A stretch of DNA of 64,000 nucleotides, from contig CM049318.1 of assembly GCA_026874595.1 (NCBI GenBank), positions 13,685,241 to 13,749,240 of the forward strand, given 5' to 3'. This document shows, piece by piece, positions 11,175 through 24,700 of the stretch; the first letter of the stretch is position 1; every line of letters starts with the position of its first letter. The notes beneath the pieces are model-generated. The model saw only the letters and a program-made list of their open reading frames with translations, searched no databases and had not been told where the DNA came from. Position numbers and translations under genes: made by a program. This DNA comes from Sipunculus nudus. Its lineage: Eukaryota; Annelida; Sipuncula; Golfingiida; Sipunculidae.

Positions 11175-11829
11175 CGAGTACAAGAATGTTTAAGGGGCTT
11201 CGTGGAAATGAGGCGATTCAAGGTGCAACAAAAGGGTGTGAATTAAGCGGGTGTACGTCAGGCTGTCCACGGTCAACTTGTACTTGAAGTGTCTTAATTA
11301 AATATCGTGACACGTGTGTCAGGGGTAGTTTTATATTTTTGGTAGGCTATACAGGTCTGCAAGACTCTGCATTGCGTAACTTCTTGGTGACAACACTATT
11401 TAAAGGGTGATAATAACTTAACTGAAAATGAAGTTACGTAAATTGAACATGTCATGAATGAAACCCTGCATGTTTCACTCAGTGAGTGAATATTATGTAC
11501 ACATGCGGCTCAACGCTACGGAGAAACTCCCAGTCATGAATTGCTCTGGCACATGGACCGACTCTTCATAATTAGCTCCGCATGTCAGAGTGCAAGTTGG
11601 CTTGGCGCGTGTGGGGGATTCTGGTAACGTGTAGTAACCTTGTTTGGAATGTCGGAGACTTGCTGATGACGCGTTCACAGCTTGGTCATTAATAATAGAC
11701 ACATATTTATCCCGGCAGCCGTTCCATGCGACTGGCCCCGCGTGACTCCGCCCTCTTCGTGCAGCCATGCAAGAAAAATAATTGTCAAGGCTGCATTGCA
11801 TCACGGGAAGTCATTGGGGAAATACCTGT
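11175..11829. other. Upstream flank of promoter, no gene supported
   Basis: Increasingly CpG-rich towards 11.5-11.8 kb. It contains a 103-codon minus-strand ORF (11493-11804) without a recognisable family, which I regard as probably spurious. It may be part of an extended regulatory region. Confidence 0.4.
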
Positions 11830-12462
11830 CCCCGAGGCTTCTGATTGGCTGCCGGTTGACAAAGCGACAGATCTGTTACAAGGGACTCCTATATTCCCGA
11901 ATTCCTATTCACGTAACTTTTTAGTTCTTTGAACACTTAAATTTTAAAATTTTCAATACTTTTAATGCAATAACTTGCAATTTAGTTTAATAAATGTGAA
12001 AAACCCCGACAACTTGCTGCGCGGGGCACGACACGACAATCGAATTACTGGGGTGCCGCGAAACTGTGACGTCAGCCGGAAGCCCTAAACAGATTGTCAC
12101 ATTTCATGCAGATTCAAGCCTTGTCCTAATGAGGAGTTGACATTCCACAGCCGTACAGCGAGGACAGTACTCTGACAACAACACGGAACGGGACAGGTAA
12201 CGTTAGTGTGCTGGCAGCCAAGCCAAGAGGGATTAGAGCCAGTACAGCAGCGTGTTATATCATTCAGTGCATTCTGGGGCACACCTCGCTGGTATCGGAT
12301 TTGAATATATTCGGGGACCATCAAATAGCCAATGATAGGCTGAGCCGGCCGCTTGTGCAAGACTCAAAACATACACGAGACTGTATTTGACTGAATACGT
12401 GCATGTCGTTGCAGCATTGTAACTAAGTTAGTGTTCTAACACGGCATCTTGTTGACTGGTAC
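11830..12462 (+). promoter_or_regulatory. Probable CpG-rich promoter and 5'UTR of the kinase gene
   Basis: This stretch just upstream of the first coding exon is visibly richer in G+C and CpG than the rest of the window. It contains an inverted CCAAT box in excellent context (CTGATTGGCT, 11841-11850), a perfect palindromic CRE/ATF site (TGACGTCA, 12067-12074), an ETS-type CCGGAAG two bases later (12076-12082), and a forward CCAAT at 12329-12333. I see no convincing TATA box. CRE plus ETS in a CpG-rich setting is typical of broadly expressed animal promoters, so transcription probably starts somewhere around 12080-12250. The exact start, and any upstream non-coding exon, cannot be fixed from sequence alone. 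Confidence 0.55.
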
Positions 12463-12701
12463 ATGTGTCCCATGTCTGTTGACAGAGCTGGAGGGAGCTA
12501 CAAGTGCAGCAGGGCCTCACGGGTTTTGGCTGAAGTCGGTAATACCAACAGTGATTTGAGCAGGACTTGCACAAATTGTGCCTCCATGGACAAAATGGTT
12601 TTTAAACATGGCCCATGTGTCAACAACAAAACTGAGTCTGCCATACACATTAATGAGGAGCCTTTTACCAGCTTTTACACTGTCGAAAAAGAAATTGGCA
12701 G
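12463..12701 (+). CDS. STK17: Kinase exon 1: N-terminal extension and start of glycine loop
   Basis: The frame is open from an in-frame stop at 12424-12426. Possible starts are 12463, 12472, 12586 and 12595. The 12595 ATG (Met45) has the best context, A at -3 and G at +4. Used as the start it would leave about 34 residues before the glycine loop, similar to vertebrate DRAK2. The first ATG gives a longer, cysteine-containing leader of about 78 residues, nearer DRAK1 in length. I report the longest form. The exon ends within the codon for Arg80 (AG|G), followed by the donor GTAGGT. The last residues read EPFTSFYTVEKEIGR, the normal run-in to a DRAK kinase domain. The extreme N-terminal part has no recognisable domain, signal peptide or membrane segment. 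Confidence 0.85.
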
Positions 12702-15700
12702 GTAGGTTTATTTTTGTTTTAAGTTTTTTTTATTTTGACAGCTATGGATGGCAGCGACACGCATGAAAAGTTAATTTAAATGTATGTTTATATGCCTCAA
12801 TTAAGCACATGCCATGGTCCTCATTCAAGTTCTTTGAAATGTTTTCAAGGTTTTTTCAGTTAAAATTTTTATATTGATATACCTTCCATTTTGTAATAAT
12901 ATATCCTTGGTTATTGAAGCATTCTCGATACTTTTAAATGAAAAATTATTTTGGATAAAATATATATATTTTTTATTATATTTATATATTATAAATGTTA
13001 TGTCATTAATTATGTTATAACAATAACATTAACATGGTTATGTGTTGCCTGATATATCTAACACAAACATTAACAAGCATGCTTATCTGTTTAATGGGTG
13101 ACATGGTTGGCTACATTTTCCATGTGAAACAGTTGTTAATCTTGAATGTTAATGATACTTCACTTGTGTTGTGTGTACCCAGAAATTATGTCCAAAAGTA
13201 AAAAAAAATCATTTAATGGATAAATTAAGTTTATTTTATTAACATGCAAATAACTGAAAATATATTTTTGTTGGCTTTTGTGGGCCTGCTATTTCTTTTG
13301 TCATCTTTGAAACCCAAATTTAATATAAATTAGAAATGGGGGAAAATTACAGTATAATATGTACATGTAACATCTAATTTTACATTATAAATATCAATCA
13401 ATAATTATAAAGTTTCTTGTTGTAAATCCAGTGAATGCTTAAAAATACTTGTATGAAAAATAACTTTTATATCACAGTGACAATGCAGAATGCTGTTGGC
13501 ATTGACACTGTGGCCACATTTGCTAACTTTGTGTAAATTCTTGTACAACACAATGTTAATATATCTGTCCTGGGCACCTGACCAAGTTTATACCAGTGGT
13601 CAGTGTGTGACGCAAAAGGGGTGAAACCCTATCTAGACCTGTACACATATCCCATAAGATTGTCAATAGACTTCGGTAAAGCCCTTTCATGCCATCCCTA
13701 ACTGTTCTAGAGAAGTTGTGTACACAGTGACATGACAAACACCTCAGGTGTCTTGTTTGTTTGAGTTGCCAAAACGTAGCCATCATGTGTCAGCAGATCA
13801 CTGACGTGTGTCTGCCAATTCCCATGAACCCTTGTGTTTTTCCGTGACTAGGACCAGGAAGCCATTGTTAAAAGAGATTAACTAAAGTGAATCAATATTT
13901 AATAATGTGGTCATAATAAACCACTAATGCTTAATAAAAAGCATGATTGTGGTTTTATTTGTTAACTATTACGTACTGTAGTAAATAATCATTGTGTTTA
14001 TCAATACAAATTTCTTTTACATTTATGATACAGAAAATGTCCAGCACTTGCGTTGTATCCATGATGTTTGTGTGTACACGATAAATCTCCACTAATTAAT
14101 ACTCACCTGCCTTTAAGTTTGTTTATTGTGCTGAACAAATATTGTGCGGTAACTCTTGATGATTCTGGGCATGTTTTATCTTTTAAAGATATTACTTATT
14201 TCACTTTATACAGTGAGGTCATGCTGTAGTGATAGACTCATAGTCCTGATTTTATACAATGTTAAGTATCAAGTTAAAACAACTGTAATATGTGTATATA
14301 TATATATAGTTTACCTGGCTTTTAGCCTTTAAGGAAGTTGGGATTAAGACTGGGTTTCCATTTGACCCGGTTAAAACCTATTTAATTTTACCCAACCAAG
14401 TTGGTAAAACCTGGGTTCAAATTATTTTACCCATGCACGTTTTACAAGTGTTTTACCCATGGTTTTGCCAGTTTTATTACCCGGGCTCTTTCCCATGTTT
14501 ATTTGCTTTTATTAAGCAGGACTCATGTCATTAACCCTCACATCTGTAATTTAAGTTTGGCTGTGCACTGTGCAGAGAACATCACACCAATCAATAAAGG
14601 GAATGGGGGTAAAACCCAGGAATCCTGGGTAAAACCTAATTTACCCCAAACAGGTTTCACCTGGGTGTTGGTTGAGACCTGCCAACTCTGGATTAAGAGC
14701 CTGTGAACAGTGATGTTCAAGATCTTCAGATTGGATGTGCAAATTTCTGCCATAGCTGGCATTTTGTAGCATTTACTGATCATTGCTGACAGCCTCAATT
14801 TCTTCAAAGCAGTTAGTTGTGAAAAAATTGCACCTACAATTTACAAATTTGGTATTTACATTTCCATTTAATCAGATAATGACACAATTTTTATAATCAT
14901 ATAATCAATGATGTGTTGATCATCCTCTCAAATATAACCCCCAACATTGGGATGTTCCCAAATACCATAGGAATCTCCAAAATTGTGGGCTAAGGGTCCC
15001 AGACTCTCAGCCTTTTCTTCCTATTGAAAGCCCTGTGTAGAATAAGGACACAAACTTTTCAGGTCTCTGCCACTAGGGTACAGCAGTCACTGGGGTTAAT
15101 GCAGCAGAAGGGAGGTGACTTTAGTGTAACAGATTGTCAGGTTCATATAAAACAATGTAAAATGATATATCTGTTTTATACTTCACAAGTGTCAGTAATA
15201 ACTGATCAATATTTAATTTAATGTAATGTTTTGGTTATTGTCTGGAGAAACTGTGTATGTATGTGTAAGGCCGAGCTCCTATGTTCTCTTCTTACGACCC
15301 CCCCCCCCCCAATATAAGTATAAAAGGGAGATCCAGGATTCTTGATACCTACACCACATGACTGTATGCATGTGTGTGTGTACGTCATATTATCATTATG
15401 TACACTGTTTGTTATGGTTTCACAAGGCACTGTGCCCTAAATGACACATAATAGAGGTATGACACACTCAGTTCTGAGAACTGTGTTACGAAGTTAATGC
15501 GTTCATGTACAGATTAGTTATACAGCAGAGGCTGGGGCAGTGCTGTAAATATACAGGCAGAAATCATCATTAATAGCTAGTACAACTCTGAATTAGTCTG
15601 GATGTACTGTTTTAAGTGTGTGTGTGTCTGGAGCCTGTTGTCTCATATCAATATTGTATCATACCGGTAAAAATGCTGGGCAGGCTTTAATGTCTTTGAG

Positions 15701-18700
15701 ACTTCAAAACATCTTTCAGTCTTGCTTAAAGAAAGTTTTGATTAATTTACTTTCTTATTTTCTAATTCTACTTTAATTAATAAATGTTAATCCAGTTTGC
15801 TCTGTTACTCAAAATAGATGATATTGCAGGCTGGTTTAATTAATTTGACTAATTTTGCTGCTTCTACCTGTTTATAATTTTAGTTTACTTTGTGTCAGTG
15901 TTGGGAATCTCTGAAACAAATTCCTAGTTAGCTCTAGTAAATAACACTATATATATGCTTGTGCACAATGATCAAGTCTTTTATTATTTTCTAAAGTCTA
16001 TACCCATAATTTTCTTATGTTAACAACAAAAATAATCAAACATAAATATAGAAAATACTTTCACAGTTAAGGTCTTATAATATTTGTGTGATAATAAGAT
16101 CTTGTCTTTCCATAATGCTCAGTTAGCTGGAAAATAAAACTTTATCACAAACACAAGGTGAAGGGTTAAACACAGGTAAAAACACAAGTCATATGCAGTT
16201 TCCTTGTATTCAGTGCTATTTTAGTACTGGCGCAGGTTCTTGCGTGACAAGTGTTTCCAGTGCTTGTTACTCCAATGAGGAACTAATAAAATCAGAAGTT
16301 TCCCACTAAATATGAGCCAAATTGATAAGAAGCACAAATGTGTGTGTGTATATATAAATGTATGTATATACAGGTGAGAAATACTGAACAGCCCCAAATT
16401 TAACACCAAATACTAAGAATGAACAGTATATGCCTTGATAAGCCTATACGTTATGACCTTAAAGACATGACTGTGAGCACATTCACTGGCATGATGATGA
16501 TAATTATGAACTTTGGTTGGGTGTTGTTTTGCTCACTAGTGTCTAGAACAGCGTTATTCAAAGATTAAATCACCAGTCAGGTACTTCAGGAAGATAAGAT
16601 AATACTTTACACCTTGATGTTTCACCACGTAAACCCCAAATGTTATCAAAACTAGTATCATGATATACACCTTAAGATCTTGAAAAGCTAGTGTCATAAT
16701 ATACATCTTTAGTTCTTGAATATTTTAAATTTGTTTATCTATTTCTAATACTTTGGAGAATTCCTGTCAATAGACAAATCTAAATCAGATTGATCAGGGC
16801 TTATGAATTTTAAAAATAATAGTGATGTTATAAATAATTACAATTCCAAACTCATTTGGCCAGTTGCACAAAAGATGCATTTAAATGAATTGAACCAAAT
16901 TCAGAGTACTAATAATGACCATAATCATTTGCAGTTGTGCATTGTCTTAGATCATATTTAACATTCAAGTCATTGTAATTTATAGACCTGTACAATATAT
17001 AAAAGATGATGCAATTACCCAACTGTAAAGGATTGTAAACAGTATCCATAGAAACCTGAAGTGAAGAGAACTGAAAAAATGACTGACTAGATTGTTATTA
17101 CATATTTGATTATTTGCTTAAAAGAAGCACATGTATATATTCAATTTTATACTGTAATTTGTACACTTGGCTGCCTACATATAATGTATTCAACCTGATC
17201 ATGGAAGTGTTCAAAGCTACGTATTTAATTTAGAGTTTGGTACAACACCTGTGAGCATGTTCACTTTGATCAAGACGTATAACAGGTTCATTTATTTCAA
17301 GAATAAATCAAAATGACAGCAAAAGAATGGTCCTGATTTGATGGTCTTAAAGAAGTATTTGACAGATCACAATTTGATAATGGGTGTAAGTGACTTGTTG
17401 GTTCTGGAAATGGCCAATATCTGGAAAATGTCAGATCTGAATGTCACATTAAAGTCGTCATGGGCCATCTGAGGGAGGGCCTCATGTCAGGGCATCATCT
17501 GAGAGGAGAGTGGCACAAACATGGTTATCGGCCTCTGAGTGGAGAATGACACCAGCAAAATTGGCTCTCTAGGGATGTCTGTCTAAATTACTGAGGGAAA
17601 ACAAGTGGCCGTGATCAGATGAAGGATAAACATGGCATTCCAGAGGCACCTTTATAAGGGGTATTCGGGGTCATCGTGAGTTCACACCTGACCTGCGACT
17701 GTAATCAGTGTCCCAGGGTCCCGTTTCTAATGATCCTCTCCTTGTAATATGGTAATTCTTCCGTGACACTCGTGGCTCCAGACTTTAATTCATGAATACT
17801 CCCCACTCCTCAGGTGTTTGTCTGTACCTGTCTACTGTGCAGGGAATGTTCATGTGTATGGGATTAAGTTTGGTTCCCTCTTTCACAAACACACACACAC
17901 ATTGTATATTTCATTATAATTACACAAGGAGTTTTCACATGCTCCTACTCATGGGACCTCACTGCTAAACGAGATTTTTACGTCCCTCGTGAAAGTTGGA
18001 TATTGTTTTACCCTTTTTAGTTTATTTACAAGCAATATCATGCTCAAACAACAAACAATATTCAGTTCAGTCCTGTATAGTTGTTTTGTTTTGACGAAGG
18101 TATACCATCTTCTTAGAGCATTCTAGAATACACCTAACTGTCACAAGATATCCAGAGAAATGGAGTTACCCTTCAACATATATCAAAGTAAACAAAGTAC
18201 AATAGAAAGATTTTATATATAAGTATAGCTAGTATATGCCATATTTGTATAGTTAAATGTACATTTAGGACAGTGTTGGTAACCTTCTATAAGCGAACCT
18301 CATTTACATAGGAGATGGGCATGGCCAGCCAAGCATGGTGTCACAAGGTCTTACAGTAACAAAATTACATGGATATGTAAAGCACAATAATAGTAATAGT
18401 AATAATAATTATTGTTATTGATCACCATAATGTTATATGGTCATTTTATGATTTAATTAGATATTGTAAGAGCAGGGTTTATCTGGAAAATGTGTTGAGT
18501 CAATGAGTGAACAATAATCATAACAGGAAACAAAACTTGTCACTCCTTCAGCTTCAGATATGGACTTTAAAATATAACCCAGGGCTCAGCCTTATTTTTT
18601 TAAAGTACTTGCCCTACAAATATTATTGATTGTATTCAAGAACATGAACTTTTTCAGGCCTTGGGGAAAAGGTTTATGTTGGATTCACTTGCCCAGTTGG

Positions 18701-21700
18701 GCAAGTAGGAGGTGACTTCCAGTTGTCCTAACACTATTTTCTGGAACTTTCACTTGCCCTGGGCAAGGGGTTAACCATTAGTGTCGAAACCTGTAACAAA
18801 TAACATGGCCTTAAAAACTGAAATGGTGCAGAGATGGTGTCTGATATCTGTAAACCATTGGACTATGTAATTTTTCTTCCTGGTCTGTCCAACTTTCTCA
18901 CAGCATTTCCAAGCTGTCTTGGAGCAATCAACCAAAGGAACTGAATACTTTTATAACCATTAGGAGTTTTATAAATTTCTTGCTGCTCATAGTTATTTCC
19001 CCATCTCAACCTTGGTGGAGAAAGCATTCAAGTTGCTAGACCTTGGACTGGGGTTTTTGTTGGATTTTCCAAATTGATGCTGCACTAATAACTAAACAAT
19101 CATAAGTCCAGTACCACAAACCATTACCTTACGCCTAATATACCCTGTAACATTGCTGGGCAATGGTGGGTACTGATAAGCTGGTTTCAACACTGCATAC
19201 AGTAATACTGTCTGGTATGATTGTATTAATATCCCATTTGTAACAGATTTCAGGATTATTGGATACAGGATTGTCCTCAGCCTTGCCTTGTTACACTGAT
19301 CCAGATTTTCATGCTTTGTTTATAATGTGTTACACATGCTAAGGTTGATCGAAGGTGCTGGTTTTGTTGTTTCCCTGCTGAGTGATCCTTAATAGAACAC
19401 AGGTCTGTTTGGTAGAAAACAGATGTGTGTACAAAAAAATCATTTTGGCCTTCAAGTTCAATCCTTGACTGTGGTTTTGTTACTGTGCAGTCAGTACAGA
19501 TCTTGAATTAACATTTAGACAAATGATTATTATAATTTGAATAGACATATTTAAAAACCAGGCCAGGTTATATTATATTCAACAGGATAATTACATAATC
19601 ATTTATTGAGTACACATCTTTGGTTTGGTTATAGAAACAAAATGAGCCTTTGTTTCTGGTTGTATGTTGGCTGTCGGACGAACAAAAGTGAAACTGCATT
19701 TCCGGGAATACATAGGTTTTACACTGATATATATCACTCTGTTTCATTGTTGTCCCTAAAGTTTTAATGTGAAGCTATTTAAACAAATTTATCTGAAATC
19801 CTGTCTCATTTCCCTTTATCTACTTTTCCCCCTGAAGATAATTGACCATGTCAGGGTTTCCAGGAAATAAGACAGAGCCCTCCATGAGGTCAGAGAACTA
19901 CAACTTGCTATAAATTATAATAAAGAAATGGCTACATTCTAATAAAAAATGAAACTCCCCCTCCCTGTTTAATTTCATCATTGACTGTACAATATTATCA
20001 GCATAACTAAATCACTATTTGAGGTACTAAACCTAATCTGGGTCTTTACCTTAAGTTCTGCTGTTATTCAGATAACATTATATTTTAAATAATGTTACTA
20101 TTCACTGACTGTCATATCAATTTGGTGGCTTCTGAAAACACAACTTTATCAAATATTTGTTAAAATTTTCTTTTAAATAAAATTATGCAGGTGAGCTGAA
20201 GCAGTGTGATCATACTTGGAATCAAGGCTAACCATTTAAATTGATAATTGCAAATATACACCATGTGAAATTTTATTCAATTACAGTATTGTTCTTATGC
20301 AGGAAAAAGTTTAAAGACCAAATGTTTATTTTTCCAGGGGAAAGTTTGCAGTGGTAAAGAAATGCCAACACAAAGCGACAGGGATAGATTATGCTGCAAA
20401 ATACCTCCGAAAACGCAGGAAAGGAAAAGACAGCCGAGCAGAGATTCTGCGAGAGATCGAAATGTTACAGGTGGCGCTAGTACATCCCCGTCTGGTGGAC
20501 TTAGTGGAGGTTTACGAGACGTCACATGATATTATCCTTGTCACAGAATAGTAAGTTCATTTCAGGTATTTTTTCCAAGTTTTTACATGTTAATGCTTAT
20601 ACAATTAACTTCATTTCTTTCCATATGCCATTTTCTTGTGATATTGTGATAGTTATTTCCCTCAGAAAAGGGTTTGGCAACTGGCATCCCCCATAAAAGT
20701 AGTTTAGCTTTTTTTTATTCATTTGTAGACATTTTAAGTCCAGGATATGAATCTTGCTCGACGGGCAATGTGGCCGGTTTCCAAAATGTTTTGTTACATT
20801 CACATGGACAAAACAGTGTTTTTATATAATGAAAAATAGTACCATTTTCAAACGACCTCCCGTATCACAGCATGCAAAACATTTTGGTTTATCTGGATGG
20901 AATCAATGTTTGACTGCAGTGTGAACATTCTAATTCAGTCCCTCAATTTCCCTCCAAAGCTGTTTCTTCAAGTATGTTTTGTCCTTCCCGTGTGAAAGGG
21001 GTTAAATTTCACATGTGGTGCTGCTTTACCTGACATGTCTTGCAGTTTAGTTAAATACATTACTATGTACAACAAACATCAGTTCACCTGTGTACTGCAA
21101 TGACTTAGCCTTTAAAAAAAATAGATTTCAGTACATAATTATGTTGGCTCAATGGACTGGAAGAATTTTAACATCACTGTTTATGTGCAGTAATTACATA
21201 CCTGTCAACATTGTAACATCTAAATTACAGGTGTCAGGTACACAAGTACATTTAACATGTCCATGTGTACCAGTCATGTACAAGAAACATATAGTTAACA
21301 TATGTGAGTGACATGGATGCTCGTCTAATTATAGAATCATTCCTATTTAGAATATTATTACTTATCTGGTTGGTAATTTGGGTCTCAAAAAAAAGCATTT
21401 TAAGTACTTGAGCTGAACGATGTTGTAGACTGACTGATCTTCTGGTGTATGAGTCTGAGTCGATCGTTGCTTTGACATATGTACCAGTGTAGATGTTTGT
21501 ACTATGATTAACATATGGAGAATAATGAAATAAATCCCTAGACTGGCCCACTTGTTTAAATAAAATCCTGTCCTAAATATATGTTTATAATATCCTGTGT
21601 CATTAAAAAATATCTGAACTATTTTACATATAATACTTCACCTGGACTGTAACATCACATAGTACAGGTGTATGTAATTCCTACCTTTCCAGAATATATG

Positions 21701-24700
21701 ACTTGATATGTCATGGTGTTCTTTCGTCACAGGTTCTGCTAGAGTTTAGATTTTGTAACATCTCAGATTTGTTTCTCTTCTCAATGCGTTAATTATTCAG
21801 TGTCTCATCATAACAGTTTTATGTTTTTAAAAATTAGGTTTAAATCCTACTTCAATCAGAATTTAAGCAGAATGTAATTCCACAAAACTAAATATTGTTG
21901 TGTGTAAAATAAATCTGCAACATGTATGAAAAGTTTTCTTAATCACAAGTAACAGGGGTAGCAGAAGGGACCATCTGTGTAATAGTACATCATAAAATGT
22001 GTGCTCATAATTAATACTGCTTATTATAATAATCAAAGTGTCTCTCTGACTCCAAAATGAGGACTTTGTAACTATTATGGCTTTTAAGGACCATGTTTTG
22101 GCTTTTCCAGGCGCTTATTTTTATTTGAAATTTACAAATAACACATAGGGGAAGAGGGTCTGGGGATCTCAAATTTATATTCTGTAGCAAGTCTATTTAG
22201 GAGCAGTCACTGAAGTGTAGTTAGTGTTATTTCCAAGTGATTAATTTGTTTTTATAATGAATATTATAATTGGTGGCCCTGGTGTGAATCAGATACAAAA
22301 ACATTCCCAGGGGCAGAACATCAGTGAGGACTAGAAAAACAAACATAGTGTCTGCCTGTTTGTCACAAAACAAATGTTTTTATTATGACAAATATACAAT
22401 GCCCTAGGTTCAAGGGTAATCAAATATCAAAGCGTAGCACACTCAGGGACTGTGACTGTTACAACTGTTTTTACACTTGGGTTATTTATGGTATCAATTA
22501 TATTTTATTGCTACAAGTGCTTTGGGCGCGTATCTTCCAAAATCGGTGTCCGTTGAATTTGCCAGGACATGTTTATGACGAATGGACAGATTTTTATTGC
22601 ATCAAGGCCTTTTGCTGTATGTTTTTGTAAAGTTTATGGTTGAAATAAATGGTAGGTTAGCTATTACGTTTTATGTCATGTTACATTATCATTCAGCAGA
22701 ACAGCTATCAAGGCAAAACTTCCTGCAAGTTTAGTACTTTCATAGATATAGCTGGCATGACAGGCATATTACTGTATAATAATTATAATGGATCTTGCTT
22801 GCCTTGGCTAGGATGCATAGGATTATATTGTTTTCTACCTTTCATATTACTTTTTGCAAATGAGATGATATTACAAGTCTAGACAGTCACAGATATAAAA
22901 GGCCTTGAATCCTTACTTGAACCCATCTTTTATTATATGAAATATGTCTGGAAGAAATATATATTTTGTGGGGAATAAAAATTTTGAGTCATTATCATTT
23001 CTGTACATGTCATCATATATATTTGGCAAGACTAAAGTTCTGGAACTTTGTAAATGTATTGGGCCCTGATAACTGTGAAATCTGAGATTGATAGTGGACT
23101 TTTATCATGTCACAAAAGGTCTCATTTTAAGTTGGTTGCATATCATAAGGTCTCATTTAAAGTTTTTTGCATCTCAATCTGTGTCAAATAAAAATTCAGA
23201 TGGTGATTTCAATAAGGTCAACGGATCTCCTAGTGACCATGGTAACAATTATTTACATAAGATTAATAAATTTTCATCAAATTATACATTATTCCATTTC
23301 AGACCTTAAGTTTTTTGATCAGGGTCACTAAATTTATTATAATATCAACCTAGGCATAAAAAAATGTACAGAAAATATATATGTTGCAGTATTTAGAAAA
23401 CTTTACCATGAAAATGTAATTATTGACCCTTTACTTATCATCTGCATTCATGAGTTGAATTTATTAATCAGCAATCTTCAGTTGAAGGTCATTGACCTTA
23501 CAAATACCCTTTTAAAAATTCTGAAACGGAAAGGTTTGGTCCTTAGTGACCTGTTCGCGTAAGGATGGACCTCGTCATGTTTTACTTCCAGGTGCAGCTC
23601 CAAAAGGAATGCTTCTCCTAATTGTAAGATAAGCTGTCGGATACAGACAATACCACCATTGCCCCACATATTTTCCCGTCTGGATTCATCATTCACGTGT
23701 AGACTGGTGCCCCTCTTCTTTTAATTTTTTCTCAGTAAGACAGACAGGATGTCAGAGTGTAGCATGTTGAGAGTCAGTGGGTACAGTCGGTATTGACGGA
23801 CTGGTGGTCTGGAGTTTTGTTGAAGGATGTTTAGCAACTGGTCAGAGGGAGGTTAATTGTGTTAAAACACTAAGGTTTCTCATGGTTAACGACTGGTTCG
23901 CACTGTAGCCTGCTTTTCATAGAATGAAAAATTATCAGCAGGAATTTCATTTTTGTGAACACTTCACCATGCTGTCCCTTTCTTTGGGAATTTTTATCAG
24001 AATACAAATGTTCTTGATTTAAATTTGAATTTTAAATTATGTTCATTATAGAGTTCAATAAAAGAATTGGGGGTTTTCTCATTTTAAAGTTTTGAAGGAA
24101 ATAATCAGAACTGTATAGAGAGTTATGGATAAGGATATTGGTGTTTTTTTCTGGTAATGACCATTTAAGGAATATCATACTGATTAATTAATGTTAGATG
24201 GTACACTTTGGTAATTATTATAGTTTAGAAATGACAGGTTGGATTTCTTAAAATCTTTGTACAGACAGTTGTGTACCAGACCAAGTTAATGTTAGTGCAG
24301 ATAAAAAAAATCTTCAGGAAAATTTGTCACAGTTCGTTGTCAAACATTCCACAAGGAACACTTGTATACTGTCTTAATTCTTTGAAGTTGACACATGAAG
24401 GTGGTGCATTCTTGTATGGGTGAAGGGACATTTTCTTAGTCACTGGGGTGGATTTGATTTAGATCAGAACTAAACAAAGTGTAATGGTTGTGGGAAATAC
24501 CAACAAACATGTTTGTTATGAGAGAAGCACCATTGTGTTTGTCCATTTCGTTCAACAGAGGATGCAACTTTTGGTAGCGTCAGGTATAGTTTTTTTTGTA
24601 CAGGTATTGGGTCATGTTGTTCTTGCGTTAGATATTCTCATTGCATGTCGCTGCTTTTGTAACATTTACCCCTAAGTAAGAGCAGATTACTGGAGCATTT

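Larger units (their letters stand above)
12702..20337 (+). other. Intron 1 (7.6 kb)
   Basis: GT..AG intron in phase 2, AT-rich. It holds a region of repeated GGTAAAACC-like motifs (14320-14700), a C13 tract (15298-15310), a 36-bp imperfect duplication near 16652-16720, and a pair of CTTGCCC hairpins at 18.6-18.8 kb. No further coding exon or RNA gene was recognised. Confidence 0.8.

Noticed and set aside
11493-11804. 103-codon minus-strand ORF upstream of the promoter
   Set aside because: Low stop density is expected in this GC-richer stretch. No domain is recognised. A divergent gene remains possible but unsupported.
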